Shown here piece after piece: positions 44,815-53,447 of a stretch of DNA of 64,000 nt. Position 1 is the stretch's first letter, and each line of letters begins with the position of its first letter. Source of the DNA: Yoonia maritima (GTDB taxonomy: Bacteria > Pseudomonadota > Alphaproteobacteria > Rhodobacterales > Rhodobacteraceae). Under the pieces are notes generated by a model. It was not told the DNA's origin and did no database searches. It saw only the letters and a list, made by a program, of their open reading frames with translations. The stretch is from the NCBI RefSeq assembly GCF_003003285.1, contig NZ_PVTP01000004.1, positions 62,001 to 126,000 of the forward strand, read 5' to 3'. A program made the translations under genes and the position numbers.

Positions 44815-45563
44815 TAATTGGTTCTCCCCGGCAGGGCAGACAGCGCCCGATCAAGCCACGCAACAAAACCTTTTCCGTTGTGTGCGACAGGTTCTAGATG
44901 CTGGGCAGGCACCGCCACGTCTTTGGGCCGTGGTGGTAGGTATTTGTTGACCGGCTTGGTGCCTAATTCTGGCATCAAATCAAACCCGCCGCGTTCGGCG
45001 ACCAATTGCGAAACTTCACTTGTTTCATCCGCCAAGTCACCAAAATGGCGCGCGCCTGATGGGCAGGTCCGAACGCAAGCAGGTTGGCAGTCTTCCTCGG
45101 GTAGGTTTTCGTTATAGATACGATCAACGCAAAGGGTGCATTTCTTCATCACGCCCGCGTCCGCATCCAATTCGCGCGCGCCATAGGGACAGGCCCAAGC
45201 GCAAAGCCCGCAGCCGATACAGTCCTTTTCGTTTACCAACACGATGCCATCTTCGGACCGCTTATAACTCGCCCCGGTAGGGCAAACGGTCACGCAGGGC
45301 GCATCTTCGCAGTGTAAACAGGATTTGGGAAAGTGGACCAGTTGCGCTGGGCCCGCTTCGGGTTGGACTTCATAGGAATGTACCCGGTTGAGGAATGTTC
45401 CGGATGGTTCCGCGCCATACGGGTCTTGGTCAGATAGGGGCGCACCGTAGTTTTCGGTGTTCCAGCCTTTGCAGGACACAACGCAGGCATGGCAGCCCAC
45501 ACAGGTATCCAGATCAATGACCAACCCGAGCTTTTTGGCGGAGGGCGGAGGAAGTTGGGTCAT
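44814..45563 (-). CDS. 4Fe-4S ferredoxin-type subunit (SoeB/DmsB-like)
   Basis: 249 residues with four Cys clusters: CVGCHACVVSCK, CLHCEDAPCVTVCPTGA, CIGCGLCAWACPYGA and CTLCVDRI...CQPACVRTCPSGA, giving four 4Fe-4S centres as in DmsB/SoeB. It is the electron-transfer subunit between molybdopterin enzyme and membrane anchor, on the cytoplasmic side (no Tat signal). ATG 45563 overlaps the stop of the 49-codon gene upstream (ATGA). Confidence 0.92.
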   Translation of the reverse strand: MTQLPPPSAKKLGLVIDLDTCVGCHACVVSCKGWNTENYGAPLSDQDPYGAEPSGTFLNRVHSYEVQPEAGPAQLVHFPKSCLHCEDAPCVTVCPTGASYKRSEDGIVLVNEKDCIGCGLCAWACPYGARELDADAGVMKKCTLCVDRIYNENLPEEDCQPACVRTCPSGARHFGDLADETSEVSQLVAERGGFDLMPELGTKPVNKYLPPRPKDVAVPAQHLEPVAHNGKGFVAWLDRALSALPGRTN

Positions 45564-45709
45564 GCGATGGCCCTTTCGATTTGTGCTGGCGTGAGCTGGC
45601 CAATCGGTTGTTCTTTGGCTGGATCCCATGTGACGATGAACCAGATAAAACTACCGAGTGTGAGCGTCACGAATGCAGCGATAAGGAGAAGTGTTTTTGT
45701 CTTGTTCAT
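45560..45709 (-). CDS. 49-residue single-span membrane peptide in the soe operon
   Basis: A short gene starting MNKTKTLLLIAAF with a hydrophobic span LLLIAAFVTLTLGSFIWFIV (about residues 7-26), followed by a soluble tail with LTPAQIERAIA. A potential GGGA lies about ten bases before the ATG. Its stop overlaps the soeB start by four bases and it begins four bases after the preceding ORF, so the operon packing itself argues it is translated. Likely an accessory membrane subunit or assembly peptide of the oxidoreductase; function not known. Confidence 0.78.
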   Translation of the reverse strand: MNKTKTLLLIAAFVTLTLGSFIWFIVTWDPAKEQPIGQLTPAQIERAIA

Positions 45710-45713
45710 CGCT

Positions 45714-46079
45714 TCATTCCCTAACTGGTACGCCTGCAGCGCGGCAAATTTGCCGTAACCCGTCCAGAGCCACTGCTCGCCCTGATACTTGCGGCGGTAT
45801 ATCGATCCGTAATAGGTTCTGTTCGTCGGTACCGGCGATATTGGCCACGGCTAATGTGGCGCCCTTTGGGTCAAGACTGACAGACATGAGGCAATCGTAA
45901 CTGCCATTGGACTGCTCATTCACTTCTATGTACAGCCCATTCAGCCCCAGCGCATGGTCCTGCGCGTCAGCCTCGTCGGAACGCGAAAGGATGACATAGT
46001 GAGTTTGGCCATTATCATTGGCGAAACTGACATAGCTCGCCCCACATTCTGCGTAAGTTGACACCACGTTCGCAATCAT
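45714..46079 (-). CDS. Hypothetical soluble protein in the soe operon
   Basis: 121 residues starting MIANVVSTYAECGASYVSF, with no signal peptide or membrane span. ATG 46079 overlaps the stop of the soeA remnant (ATGA), so its translation was coupled to soeA. I recognise no family. Position suggests an assembly factor or chaperone for the molybdoenzyme, but TorD/DmsD-type motifs are absent. Confidence 0.72.
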   Translation of the reverse strand: MIANVVSTYAECGASYVSFANDNGQTHYVILSRSDEADAQDHALGLNGLYIEVNEQSNGSYDCLMSVSLDPKGATLAVANIAGTDEQNLLRIDIPPQVSGRAVALDGLRQICRAAGVPVRE

Positions 46080-46962
46080 GCCCCGACCTTCCATTCTAAA
46101 GAGGTCGGTCCTTTGCCTACGGGCGATTTTATCTCGGGCAATTCTGGCTGCACTTCTGTTGGTGGGGTGGTTTTGGCAATTTTCACACGCAGATCAAACC
46201 ACGCGGCTTGGCCGGTGATCGGGTCAGAGTTCGCCCAGCGCAACCCGTCGCCTTTGGGCGGCAATAGTTCGTGGATCAGGTGATTAAGCAGGAACCCTTT
46301 GGTTGCTTCAGGTGCGTCTTTGTCTAAGCCCCAAGTGCCCTTGCGTTTGCCGATGGCGTTCCATGTCCAGATCGTATTCTCGTTCAGGCTGGCCTGATGG
46401 GCAACGGGTACGGTGATTGTGCCGTGTGCAGACGTCACCTTGGCCCAGTCACCGTCCTTGAAATTCTTTTCGTTCCAAATTTTAGTCGGCAGGTACAGCG
46501 GGTTCACCCCATGGATTTGCCTGAGCCAAGCATTCTGCGAACCCCATGAATGATACATCGCCATCGGGCGTTGTGTTAATGCATGGATGGGGTATTCATT
46601 TTGGTCGATGTGATCATCTTCGATCGGGGCATACCAGATAGGCAGCGGGTCCATTGTTCGTTGGATTTGTTTGCGCAGGTGGTCTGGGGGCTGGCGTAAT
46701 CCGTTGCCTTCAGCGGCGGCTTGGAATTTGCGCATTGGTTCGACGTAAAGCTGAAAGATATAAGGCTGGACCACATCGTAGCAGCCTATTTTCACCGCCC
46801 ATTCCTGATAGGCCATGTTGAAGGGTTTGTAATAGGCGGCCTCTTCGGGAACATGTGAAACCCAAAAACCACCGTTGTCGATGTAGTTCTGTAGCAGGTC
46901 GTTTTGCGCACCTCGTCTGATACAAAGGGGGACGTGTCGACGCTGGGCTGGTCTAGTGACAT
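46076..46962 (-). pseudogene. soeA: Internally deleted molybdopterin oxidoreductase, sulfite dehydrogenase SoeA-like
   Basis: The 5' end is intact: AAGGAAG ribosome site, ATG 46962, then MSLDQPSVDTSPFVSDEVRK and TTCY, where intact family members continue with the Cys-rich FeS motif. Instead the sequence jumps, in another frame, to a C-terminal region readable from NDLLQNYIDNGGFWVSHV to the end (~270 residues, including the MGD-binding-fold part PLYLPTKIWNEKNFKDGDWAKV). Roughly two thirds of a ~950-residue protein are missing, including FeS and most cofactor-binding parts. The start frame stops after 56 codons. A 14-bp stretch at 46890-46903 fits both sides, as expected for deletion between short repeats. 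Confidence 0.88.
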
Positions 46963-46973
46963 GTGTCTTCCTT

Positions 46974-47234
46974 TCACGCGATTTGGGTTCGGATTAAGCC
47001 GATAAGAGCGAGGCCGACCAATAAGATAAGGCAAAACGGCCGATAGTAAGGGACAAGCCTTTCAGTGACTAAACGCTGCCGGATCAGGAAACCCATGGTC
47101 GTTGGGGCCGCAAATAATAGGCCACATGCAAACCCCGAAAACCCGCGCACGACCCCGGCAAGAAGAACGATAACCCCAAGGATTATGAACGCTTGGCTGG
47201 TAAGGTTCGTTACGCTGAGCAGGGTATCAATCAT
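46974..47234 (-). pseudogene. Internally deleted TauE/SafE sulfite-exporter-like gene
   Basis: 86 codons, against ~250 for the family. The N-terminus (LLAGVVRGFSGFACGLLFAAP) matches the start of TauE proteins, and the rest (IRQRLVTERLVPYYRPFCL then LILLVGLALIGLI) matches the extreme C-terminus of the intact copy at 49242-49985. The middle ~150 residues are gone, in frame. It begins directly at the ackA stop and precedes the soeA remnant. A functional mini-protein cannot be excluded but is unlikely. Confidence 0.72.
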
Positions 47235-48296
47235 TCAGGGCCTATTCATTAGGGCAAGCGCATCACGAGCGATCTGTTTTTCCTCGTCTGCGGCGATCAC
47301 ATGGATAGGTGGCGCGCCAAAGCATGTGAGATGCGCCATGATTTTATCACGAATGGGGGCCGCGTTTTCACCTATACCACCCGTAAAGGCTACGGCGTCG
47401 ACACCGCCCATCGCGACAATCGCTGACCCGGCTTGCCGTGCGGCCCAATAGCAAAAGTGATCAACCGCAAAGCGCGCGTCATCATCGTCGCGTTCTAGCA
47501 GGTTTTTCATATTGTTGTCGCCAGCCAGACCTTTCAGCCCACTTTGTTTGTTTAACAGCCTATCTGCGCCTGCCAGCCCCAGTTCATCCGCGATCCGCAA
47601 AACGGCGGCCCCGTCGATTTCACCGCAGCGGGTGCCCATCACCAGCCCTGACATGGGCGAATAACCCATCGAGCTTGCGACGGATTTCCCATCTTTGATC
47701 GCGCAAAGGCTGGCCCCATTGCCAAGATGCAGCGCCAATAGACGGGGAGGAAGGTCATCCCCAAACTCTGAAACCATGTTGGCATAGGACGATCCGTGAA
47801 ATCCATAGCGTTGAATGCCCGCGGCGTATTGCGCATCAGGAATGGCATAGCGCGTGGCGACATCGGGGTTCGTCGCGTGAAATGCAGTATCAAAGCTCAC
47901 AAACTGTGGCAGGTCTGGGTGGGTCTTGGCCAAAGCCTCGATCCCGAGCAGGTTCACCGGGTTGTGCAGTGGGGCGAGCGGAATGCAGGCACGGATCGCA
48001 TCGATGACCTGCGGTGTCACGCGTGCGGGTTCTGTAAAATATGTGCCACCATGTACAACACGGTGCCCCACGGCGGTAATATCTGTTGTTTTATGACCCG
48101 CGTCGTCAAGCGCCGTCATCATTTGCGCAAGTGCACTGGCGTGATCTGGGGCGTCGACGTTGGATTTGTTCTCGCCCAGATTCAATGTGCTATTCGTGCC
48201 AATCTCGCTCACGATTCCATCGGCGATTTGCGTAAGGTCGGCCTGAAACAGGCTGACCTTTAACGATGATGATCCGGCGTTGACGACTAGGATCAT
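47235..48296 (-). CDS. ackA: Acetate kinase
   Basis: 353 residues with the AckA motifs VVNAGSSSLKVSL, GHRVVHGG, APLHNP, FDTAFHATNP, LHLGNGASL, SGLVMGTRCGEID and FTGGIGENA. It makes ATP and acetate from acetyl phosphate, here the product of Xsc. Start 48296 overlaps the pta stop (ATGA). It is slightly shorter than many homologues but has every catalytic motif. Confidence 0.94.
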   Translation of the reverse strand: MILVVNAGSSSLKVSLFQADLTQIADGIVSEIGTNSTLNLGENKSNVDAPDHASALAQMMTALDDAGHKTTDITAVGHRVVHGGTYFTEPARVTPQVIDAIRACIPLAPLHNPVNLLGIEALAKTHPDLPQFVSFDTAFHATNPDVATRYAIPDAQYAAGIQRYGFHGSSYANMVSEFGDDLPPRLLALHLGNGASLCAIKDGKSVASSMGYSPMSGLVMGTRCGEIDGAAVLRIADELGLAGADRLLNKQSGLKGLAGDNNMKNLLERDDDDARFAVDHFCYWAARQAGSAIVAMGGVDAVAFTGGIGENAAPIRDKIMAHLTCFGAPPIHVIAADEEKQIARDALALMNRP

Positions 48297-49228
48297 GATG
48301 CCGCCGCCACGATTGCACCTAAGGCGGCCGAACAGATGCGTGCGGGTGCCTGTTGACTGCGCGAGGTAAGAAGGACCGGAACCTTTAGCCCCATAACTAG
48401 CCCGCCGGCGCAGCACCCCATGCCAAGCACCATAAGTTTGAACAGCGCGTTCCCGGACGTGATATTTGGCGTCAGCATAATGTCAGCGTCGCCCGCCACG
48501 TCAGAGGCATAGTTCTTTGCCTTGGCTGCAGCCGCGCTGAATATCAGGTCGAGCGCCATTGGCCCTTGGACCGTTGCGTTCGGCAATGCATCTTTGGCCC
48601 ATTCTGCGATTTCTGCGGCTTCCATCGTGTTTGGGATCGACGGGATTGGATCCTCGGTGGGGGCAAGAATGCCCGCTTTGACCTGTGTATCGCCTAATAT
48701 TTCGGCCAACCGTACAGCGTGGCTAAGGCAGGCTTTACGTGTGTCTACGTCGGGATCCACGTTTAGCGCGGCATCGGTCAAGAATAGTGGCCGTTCCGAT
48801 CCGGGGCGCGTGATGTGAAAAATATGACCGCAACGCGTCCCTTTTTCACGCAGGCCTGCCGCCGAAGGCAGCAACCCTTTCAGAAACGTAGACGTATGAA
48901 TTTGGCCCTTCATGATGCTATCGACCTCGCCAGCGCGGGCAAGCTCTGCCGCTCGCGAGGCGGCAGCAGCATGGGGTGCGTGCTCAATCCGATAGGGGCT
49001 GATGTCCCAACCGATTTGTTTCGCAGTATCGTTGATCTTGTCAGCGTCCCCAATCAGTACAGGGTCGGCAAGGCCCAGATCAGCGGCTTCGCGGATACCT
49101 TGCAGTGGGTTCACTGAACCCGCGTTGACCAAGGCAACTTTTGGCGCTGGAAGGCTTTGTGCTTTGGCGAGCAGCCCTGCTGGGCAGGGCGCTGTTTCGG
49201 TGGCAAGAAACGGGAAGGGGAGGGTCAT
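48293..49228 (-). CDS. pta: Phosphate acetyltransferase (Pta, phosphate acetyl/butyryltransferase family)
   Basis: 311 residues of the short single-domain type. SIMKGQIHTSTFLKGLL, HIFHITRPG, FLTDAALNVDPD and ADIMLTPNITSGN are family motifs. It converts acetyl phosphate plus CoA to acetyl-CoA, the usual final step in Xsc pathways. It lies between an intact tauE (13 bp upstream) and ackA. Confidence 0.93.
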   Translation of the reverse strand: MTLPFPFLATETAPCPAGLLAKAQSLPAPKVALVNAGSVNPLQGIREAADLGLADPVLIGDADKINDTAKQIGWDISPYRIEHAPHAAAASRAAELARAGEVDSIMKGQIHTSTFLKGLLPSAAGLREKGTRCGHIFHITRPGSERPLFLTDAALNVDPDVDTRKACLSHAVRLAEILGDTQVKAGILAPTEDPIPSIPNTMEAAEIAEWAKDALPNATVQGPMALDLIFSAAAAKAKNYASDVAGDADIMLTPNITSGNALFKLMVLGMGCCAGGLVMGLKVPVLLTSRSQQAPARICSAALGAIVAAAS

Positions 49229-49241
49229 TCGGCTATGCCTT

Positions 49242-49985
49242 TCATGTCATCATCGGCCTAAGTAGGCCAAGCGCTGACAAGATCAGCAAGAGAAAAACGG
49301 CAAACCGACGAAAGGTAAGCGGGGAAGCGGCCAAAAACTGGCGACCGCCCAACCAGACGCCTAATCCCAGAATAGGAAAGGCCAAAGCCGCAGCCCGCAC
49401 AGTATCCCCACTGACAAGGCCACCATGCCACATCAGCGGTAGTGTCATCATATCGAGCCCCGTCAGGAACACGATCATCGTCGCTCGAAACTGCGGGGCT
49501 TGCATGGGCTGCGCCGATAGGAATGCCGCGACAGGTAGTCCGCCAACACCCGCGCTATTGCAAACGCCAGAGATTACGCCAACGCCAGCATGCCCAATGG
49601 GGCCGATGATGCGTTGAAGCGTCCATCCAGAAAGCAAAACCAGCGATAGCGTAAGGATAATCGCCGAGATCACCATCCGCACCGTTTCGTCCCCGACCGA
49701 AAGAACGATGCTAACCGCAAAGGGAAGCGCAACAGCCGCCCCAACAAGCAGAGGTATGACCCGGCGCCAGTCGATCTGGCCACGAATGCCACGCGCTTGG
49801 AACCCGGTCATCATCATTTCGCAAGCAAAGACGACGGGGATCAACGGCAGCGGGTTGGTCAGCAGTGCCGCAAAAGCGATGAAAATTGCCGAAAACCCAA
49901 ACCCAGAATAGCCTCGCACAAACGCTGCCCCAAGCAATGCAATTGCAAGGGCCGCGGTTGTGCCAAGGCTTAAGTCAAATGGCAA
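49242..49985 (-). CDS. TauE/SafE family sulfite/organosulfonate exporter
   Basis: 247 residues, seven to eight membrane segments, with the two family repeats seen as FVRGYSGFGFSAIF and GVISGVCNSAGVGGLPV. In taurine degraders such proteins (TauE/TauZ type) are thought to export sulfite. Located three bases after xsc and 13 bases before pta, so in the core operon. This copy is full length, unlike the one at 46974-47234. Confidence 0.9.
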   Translation of the reverse strand: MPFDLSLGTTAALAIALLGAAFVRGYSGFGFSAIFIAFAALLTNPLPLIPVVFACEMMMTGFQARGIRGQIDWRRVIPLLVGAAVALPFAVSIVLSVGDETVRMVISAIILTLSLVLLSGWTLQRIIGPIGHAGVGVISGVCNSAGVGGLPVAAFLSAQPMQAPQFRATMIVFLTGLDMMTLPLMWHGGLVSGDTVRAAALAFPILGLGVWLGGRQFLAASPLTFRRFAVFLLLILSALGLLRPMMT

Positions 49986-49988
49986 AGC

Positions 49989-51761
49989 TTACTCGGCAGC
50001 CATGTCATCAGAAGATACGCCCGCGACGCGCACAGGTTTCTTCATTGCGTCACGACGGAATGGTTCACCGAGTTCTTGGTTCAAGATAACTTCGATCAGG
50101 GTGGTTTCGTTGTTTTCCATCTGATCCTTGATCGCTTGGTTTAGAACAGCGGTCAGTTCGTCCATTGTTTTCGCCTGAACGCCCTTCAAACCACAGGCCT
50201 GCGCGATACCAGCATAGCTGACCTTCATGTCCAGTTCGGTACCAACAAAGTTATCGTCGAACCAAAGGGTCGAATTCCGCTTTTCGGCGCCCCACTGGTA
50301 GTTGCGGAAAACGATCTGCGTGATGGCGGGCCATTCGTCACGGCCGATCGCGGTCAGTTCATTCACCGAAATACCAAACGCACCGTCACCGGCGAACCCA
50401 ATCACAGGAACATCCGGCTGGCCAATCTTTGCGCCTACGATGGACGGCAGGCCATAACCACATGGGCCGAATAGGCCGGGGGCCAGATATTTGCGACCTG
50501 TTGGGAAGGATGGATAGGCATTGCCGATGGCACAGTTGTTGCCGATGTCAGAGCTGATGATCGCGTTCTCTGGCATCGCGGATTGGATCGCGCGCCACGC
50601 CATGCGCGGGCTCATCCAATCGGGGCGGGCCGCACGGGCGCGTTCGTTCCAAGTGGTGCCCGGATCGTCTTCTTCGTGGTCAAGGCTGGTCAGTTCTTGT
50701 GCCCACGCGGATTTCAGGTTTCCAATCAGCGCTTTGCGTTCATCGCGGCCTGGATCGCCTGCGTCATCTGATAGTTGCTCCAGAATACCAGTTGCTGCTT
50801 TGGCTGCATCAGCGACAATACCGACACTGACCTTTTTGGTCAGACCAATCCGGTCGGGGTTAATATCCACCTGAATAACTTTGGCGTTTTCAGGCCAATA
50901 GTCGATGCCATAGCCCGGCAGGGTCGAGAATGGGTTCAAGCGTGTGCCCAGTGCCAGCACAACATCTGCCTTGCTGATCAGCTCCATCCCTGCTTTTGAT
51001 CCGTTATATCCCAATGGGCCTGCGAACAACGGGTGGGTGCCGGGAAATGCGTCGTTGTGCTGGTAGCCAACGCAAACAGGGGCATCTAGACGTTCGGCCA
51101 ATGCCTTGGACGCTGCAATGCCACCTTCGGCCAGAACCACACCGGCGCCGTTTAGGATCACTGGGAACTTAGCGTTTGATAGTAGCTCGGCAGCCTTGGT
51201 AATCGCGGTCTCGCCGCCTGCAGGGCGTTCGAAATCAACGATCATCGGTAGTTCGATGTCGATGACTTGTGTCCAGAAATCACGCGGAACATTGATTTGC
51301 GCGGGCGCACTGGCACGTTTGGCTTTCATGATAACGCGGTTCAGCACTTCGGCGACGCGGGATGGGTCGCGCACCTCTTCTTGATAGGCGACCATGTCTT
51401 CGAACAGTTTCATCTGCTCGACCTCTTGGAAACCACCCTGACCGATTGTCTTGTTCGCGGCTTGTGGCGTGACCAACAGCAGTGGTGTGTGGTTCCAATA
51501 TGCTGTCTTCACGGCCGTCACAAAGTTAGTGATCCCCGGCCCGTTTTGCGCGATCATCATCGACATTTCACCAGTGGCACGGGTGTAACCGTCTGCCATC
51601 ATGCCTGCGGACCCTTCGTGCGCACAGTCCCAGAAACTGATTCCTGCCTTCGGAAAGATATCCGAGATCGGCATCATCGCGGATCCGATGATCCCGAAAG
51701 CATGCTTAATCCCGTGCATTTGCAGGGTTTTGACGAATGCTTCTTCGGTGGTCATTTTCAT
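49989..51761 (-). CDS. xsc: Sulfoacetaldehyde acetyltransferase
   Basis: 590 residues, thiamin-diphosphate enzyme. N-terminal MTTEEAFVKTLQMHGIKHAFGIIGSAMMP, HEGSAGMMADGYTRATG (catalytic Glu region), and the ThDP-Mg motif near GFAGDGAFGISVNEL with a downstream Asn. The sequence matches Xsc rather than acetolactate synthase in its start and ending. It cleaves sulfoacetaldehyde with phosphate into acetyl phosphate and sulfite. TauR-like boxes lie upstream between it and tauR. Confidence 0.95.
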   Translation of the reverse strand: MKMTTEEAFVKTLQMHGIKHAFGIIGSAMMPISDIFPKAGISFWDCAHEGSAGMMADGYTRATGEMSMMIAQNGPGITNFVTAVKTAYWNHTPLLLVTPQAANKTIGQGGFQEVEQMKLFEDMVAYQEEVRDPSRVAEVLNRVIMKAKRASAPAQINVPRDFWTQVIDIELPMIVDFERPAGGETAITKAAELLSNAKFPVILNGAGVVLAEGGIAASKALAERLDAPVCVGYQHNDAFPGTHPLFAGPLGYNGSKAGMELISKADVVLALGTRLNPFSTLPGYGIDYWPENAKVIQVDINPDRIGLTKKVSVGIVADAAKAATGILEQLSDDAGDPGRDERKALIGNLKSAWAQELTSLDHEEDDPGTTWNERARAARPDWMSPRMAWRAIQSAMPENAIISSDIGNNCAIGNAYPSFPTGRKYLAPGLFGPCGYGLPSIVGAKIGQPDVPVIGFAGDGAFGISVNELTAIGRDEWPAITQIVFRNYQWGAEKRNSTLWFDDNFVGTELDMKVSYAGIAQACGLKGVQAKTMDELTAVLNQAIKDQMENNETTLIEVILNQELGEPFRRDAMKKPVRVAGVSSDDMAAE

Positions 51762-51850
51762 GAGGAAAGGTCCTTTGGGTTTGATCAGTCACAGCGCGCG
51801 CGGTGCCCGATATACATTGGGGTCACATTAGAAACTGGGTGGGGCTTCCA

Positions 51851-51893
51851 ATAGGGCCAGTTGTGTTGAGTTCTTATGGCCAATTAAGGCCGG
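51851..51893 (-). promoter_or_regulatory. TauR-type boxes upstream of xsc
   Basis: On the minus strand: CTGGCCCTAT (51860-51851), TTGGCCATAA (51883-51874) and CCGGCCTTAA (51893-51884), all related to the published TauR half-site CTGGACYTAA. The first two start 23 bp apart, in the orientation of xsc. Located 90-130 bp before the xsc ATG. Confidence 0.6.
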
Positions 51894-51902
51894 TTGTCTG
51901 AC

Positions 51903-53363
51903 TTAACGCTCTGCGAGCGCTCGTGCAATTAATCGCACGCCCGGCGCAATTTTCGATGACGGGATCGAAGAATAGGCAAGGCGAAAATATTCGGTCGGTG
52001 GTGTTTCCGACGCAAAGAACGGCGCGCCGGGTTCCATTAATACGCGATCCTCGCGCAGCTGGGCAGATAGTTGCGCTGTGTCTGTGCCATCTGGTGCACG
52101 TAACCATACCGCTGATCCGCCGTAGGTTCCGTGCCCAGCAACGTTTAGGCCATATTCCTTTAGAGCTGCATCCATGACCTGACGCCGCGCATGGTAGGCC
52201 TTGCTCATGCGTCGGATCAGCGCGTCATAATGCCCAAGCGACAGGTAATAGCTAACTGTGCGCTGAATGTGCCCCGGTGGGTGGCGCAATATAGTCGCCC
52301 GCAGCGCGCGCGCCTCGCGGATGAATGGGGCAGGTCCGACAAGGTATCCCAGCCGTAGTCCCGGAAATAACGACTTTGAGAATGATCCGACGTAGATCAC
52401 CCGCCCGTTCTGATCGAGCGATTTGAGCGACGGAGAGGGCGGCTTTAGAAATGACATCTCGAATTCATAGTCATCTTCAACGATCAGAAAATCGTCTTCT
52501 TCGGCCTTACGCAGCAGGGCTTTGCGACGGTCCACGGACATTGTCGATGTTGTTGGGCATTGGTGACTAGGGGTCGCAAACACGACATCTGTATCATCAG
52601 GAAGCGCATCTGGCGGAAGCCCATCCCCATCCACCGGCACGGGCGTGTATTGGCAGCGCGATTGGTCCAGAATATTGCGAAGTGCTGGATAGCAGGGGTC
52701 TTCGATTGCGGCCATCCGTCGGCTATTCAGCAGTACCTGCGCCGAAAGCCAGAGCGCGTTTTGTGCGCCCATCGTGACAAGAATTTCGTCTTCGTCCGCT
52801 AGAATCCCACGTCGAGGTAACGTTTGGCGCGCGATGAACTCAATCAACTGTGGATCGTCGCCATCGTAATAATCAGCGGTCATCGCACTGAAATCACGCA
52901 TCCCAAGCGCCCGCAGCGCGCATAGTCGCCAGTTGGCAGTATCAAATAAGGTTTTGTCGGCTTGGCCGTAGATGAAAGGATATTTATAACTGGCCCAATC
53001 TGCGGGCTTGTCCATATTCAGCCCCGGCGCAAACCGTTGCCCGATCGCACGGCTCCAATCGACAGTGCCGACTTGGGCGCGTTTTGCGGGAAAAGCTGGC
53101 GGTTCAGGCGCGTTTTCGGATACGAAAAAACCAGATCGTCCGCGCGATGTTAGATAGTCATCGGCGACCAATTCAGTATAGGCAAGCGTGACTGTAATCC
53201 GGCTAACCCCTAGATGGGCAGCCATTTTCCGCGACGAAGGAAGCCGTTCGCCTGCCCGAAACCGTCCGGCAAGGATGCCTTGCGCGACCATCTGTTGCAC
53301 GCGCGCCTGCAACGTGCCTACGGCAGATGGGTCAAGAAAGAAAGTATCGACAGCGATTGACAT
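51903..53363 (-). CDS. tauR: MocR/PdxR-type transcriptional regulator TauR
   Basis: 486 residues: an N-terminal GntR winged helix (GILAGRFRAGERLPSSRKMAAHLGVSRITVTLAYTELVADDYL) and a C-terminal aminotransferase-like PLP domain with the Lys site YVGSFSKSLFPGLRLGYL. TauR proteins activate taurine genes in response to taurine and PLP. It lies between tpa and xsc on the same strand. Two boxes directly precede its ATG, which suggests autoregulation. Confidence 0.92.
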   Translation of the reverse strand: MSIAVDTFFLDPSAVGTLQARVQQMVAQGILAGRFRAGERLPSSRKMAAHLGVSRITVTLAYTELVADDYLTSRGRSGFFVSENAPEPPAFPAKRAQVGTVDWSRAIGQRFAPGLNMDKPADWASYKYPFIYGQADKTLFDTANWRLCALRALGMRDFSAMTADYYDGDDPQLIEFIARQTLPRRGILADEDEILVTMGAQNALWLSAQVLLNSRRMAAIEDPCYPALRNILDQSRCQYTPVPVDGDGLPPDALPDDTDVVFATPSHQCPTTSTMSVDRRKALLRKAEEDDFLIVEDDYEFEMSFLKPPSPSLKSLDQNGRVIYVGSFSKSLFPGLRLGYLVGPAPFIREARALRATILRHPPGHIQRTVSYYLSLGHYDALIRRMSKAYHARRQVMDAALKEYGLNVAGHGTYGGSAVWLRAPDGTDTAQLSAQLREDRVLMEPGAPFFASETPPTEYFRLAYSSIPSSKIAPGVRLIARALAER

Positions 53364-53366
53364 AAA

Positions 53367-53398
53367 TTGGCCCTAAGTTGTCTCAATTTTGGACTTAA
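53367..53398 (+). promoter_or_regulatory. TauR-type boxes in the tauR promoter
   Basis: TTGGCCCTAA (53367-53376) and TTGGACTTAA (53389-53398) are direct repeats 22 bp apart; the second matches CTGGACYTAA at nine of ten positions. They start four bases upstream of the tauR start codon, so binding would likely repress it. Confidence 0.65.
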
Positions 53399-53447
53399 CA
53401 AAGGGCCAAGGCAAGCGCCAATGCGGCACCTGCAAAGTTCTGCGGTG

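Noticed and set aside
43942-46962. Reading the molybdoenzyme genes as DMSO reductase (DmsABC)
   Set aside because: The subunit families are shared, but the operon with xsc, pta, ackA and tauE makes a sulfite dehydrogenase (SoeABC) the better reading.
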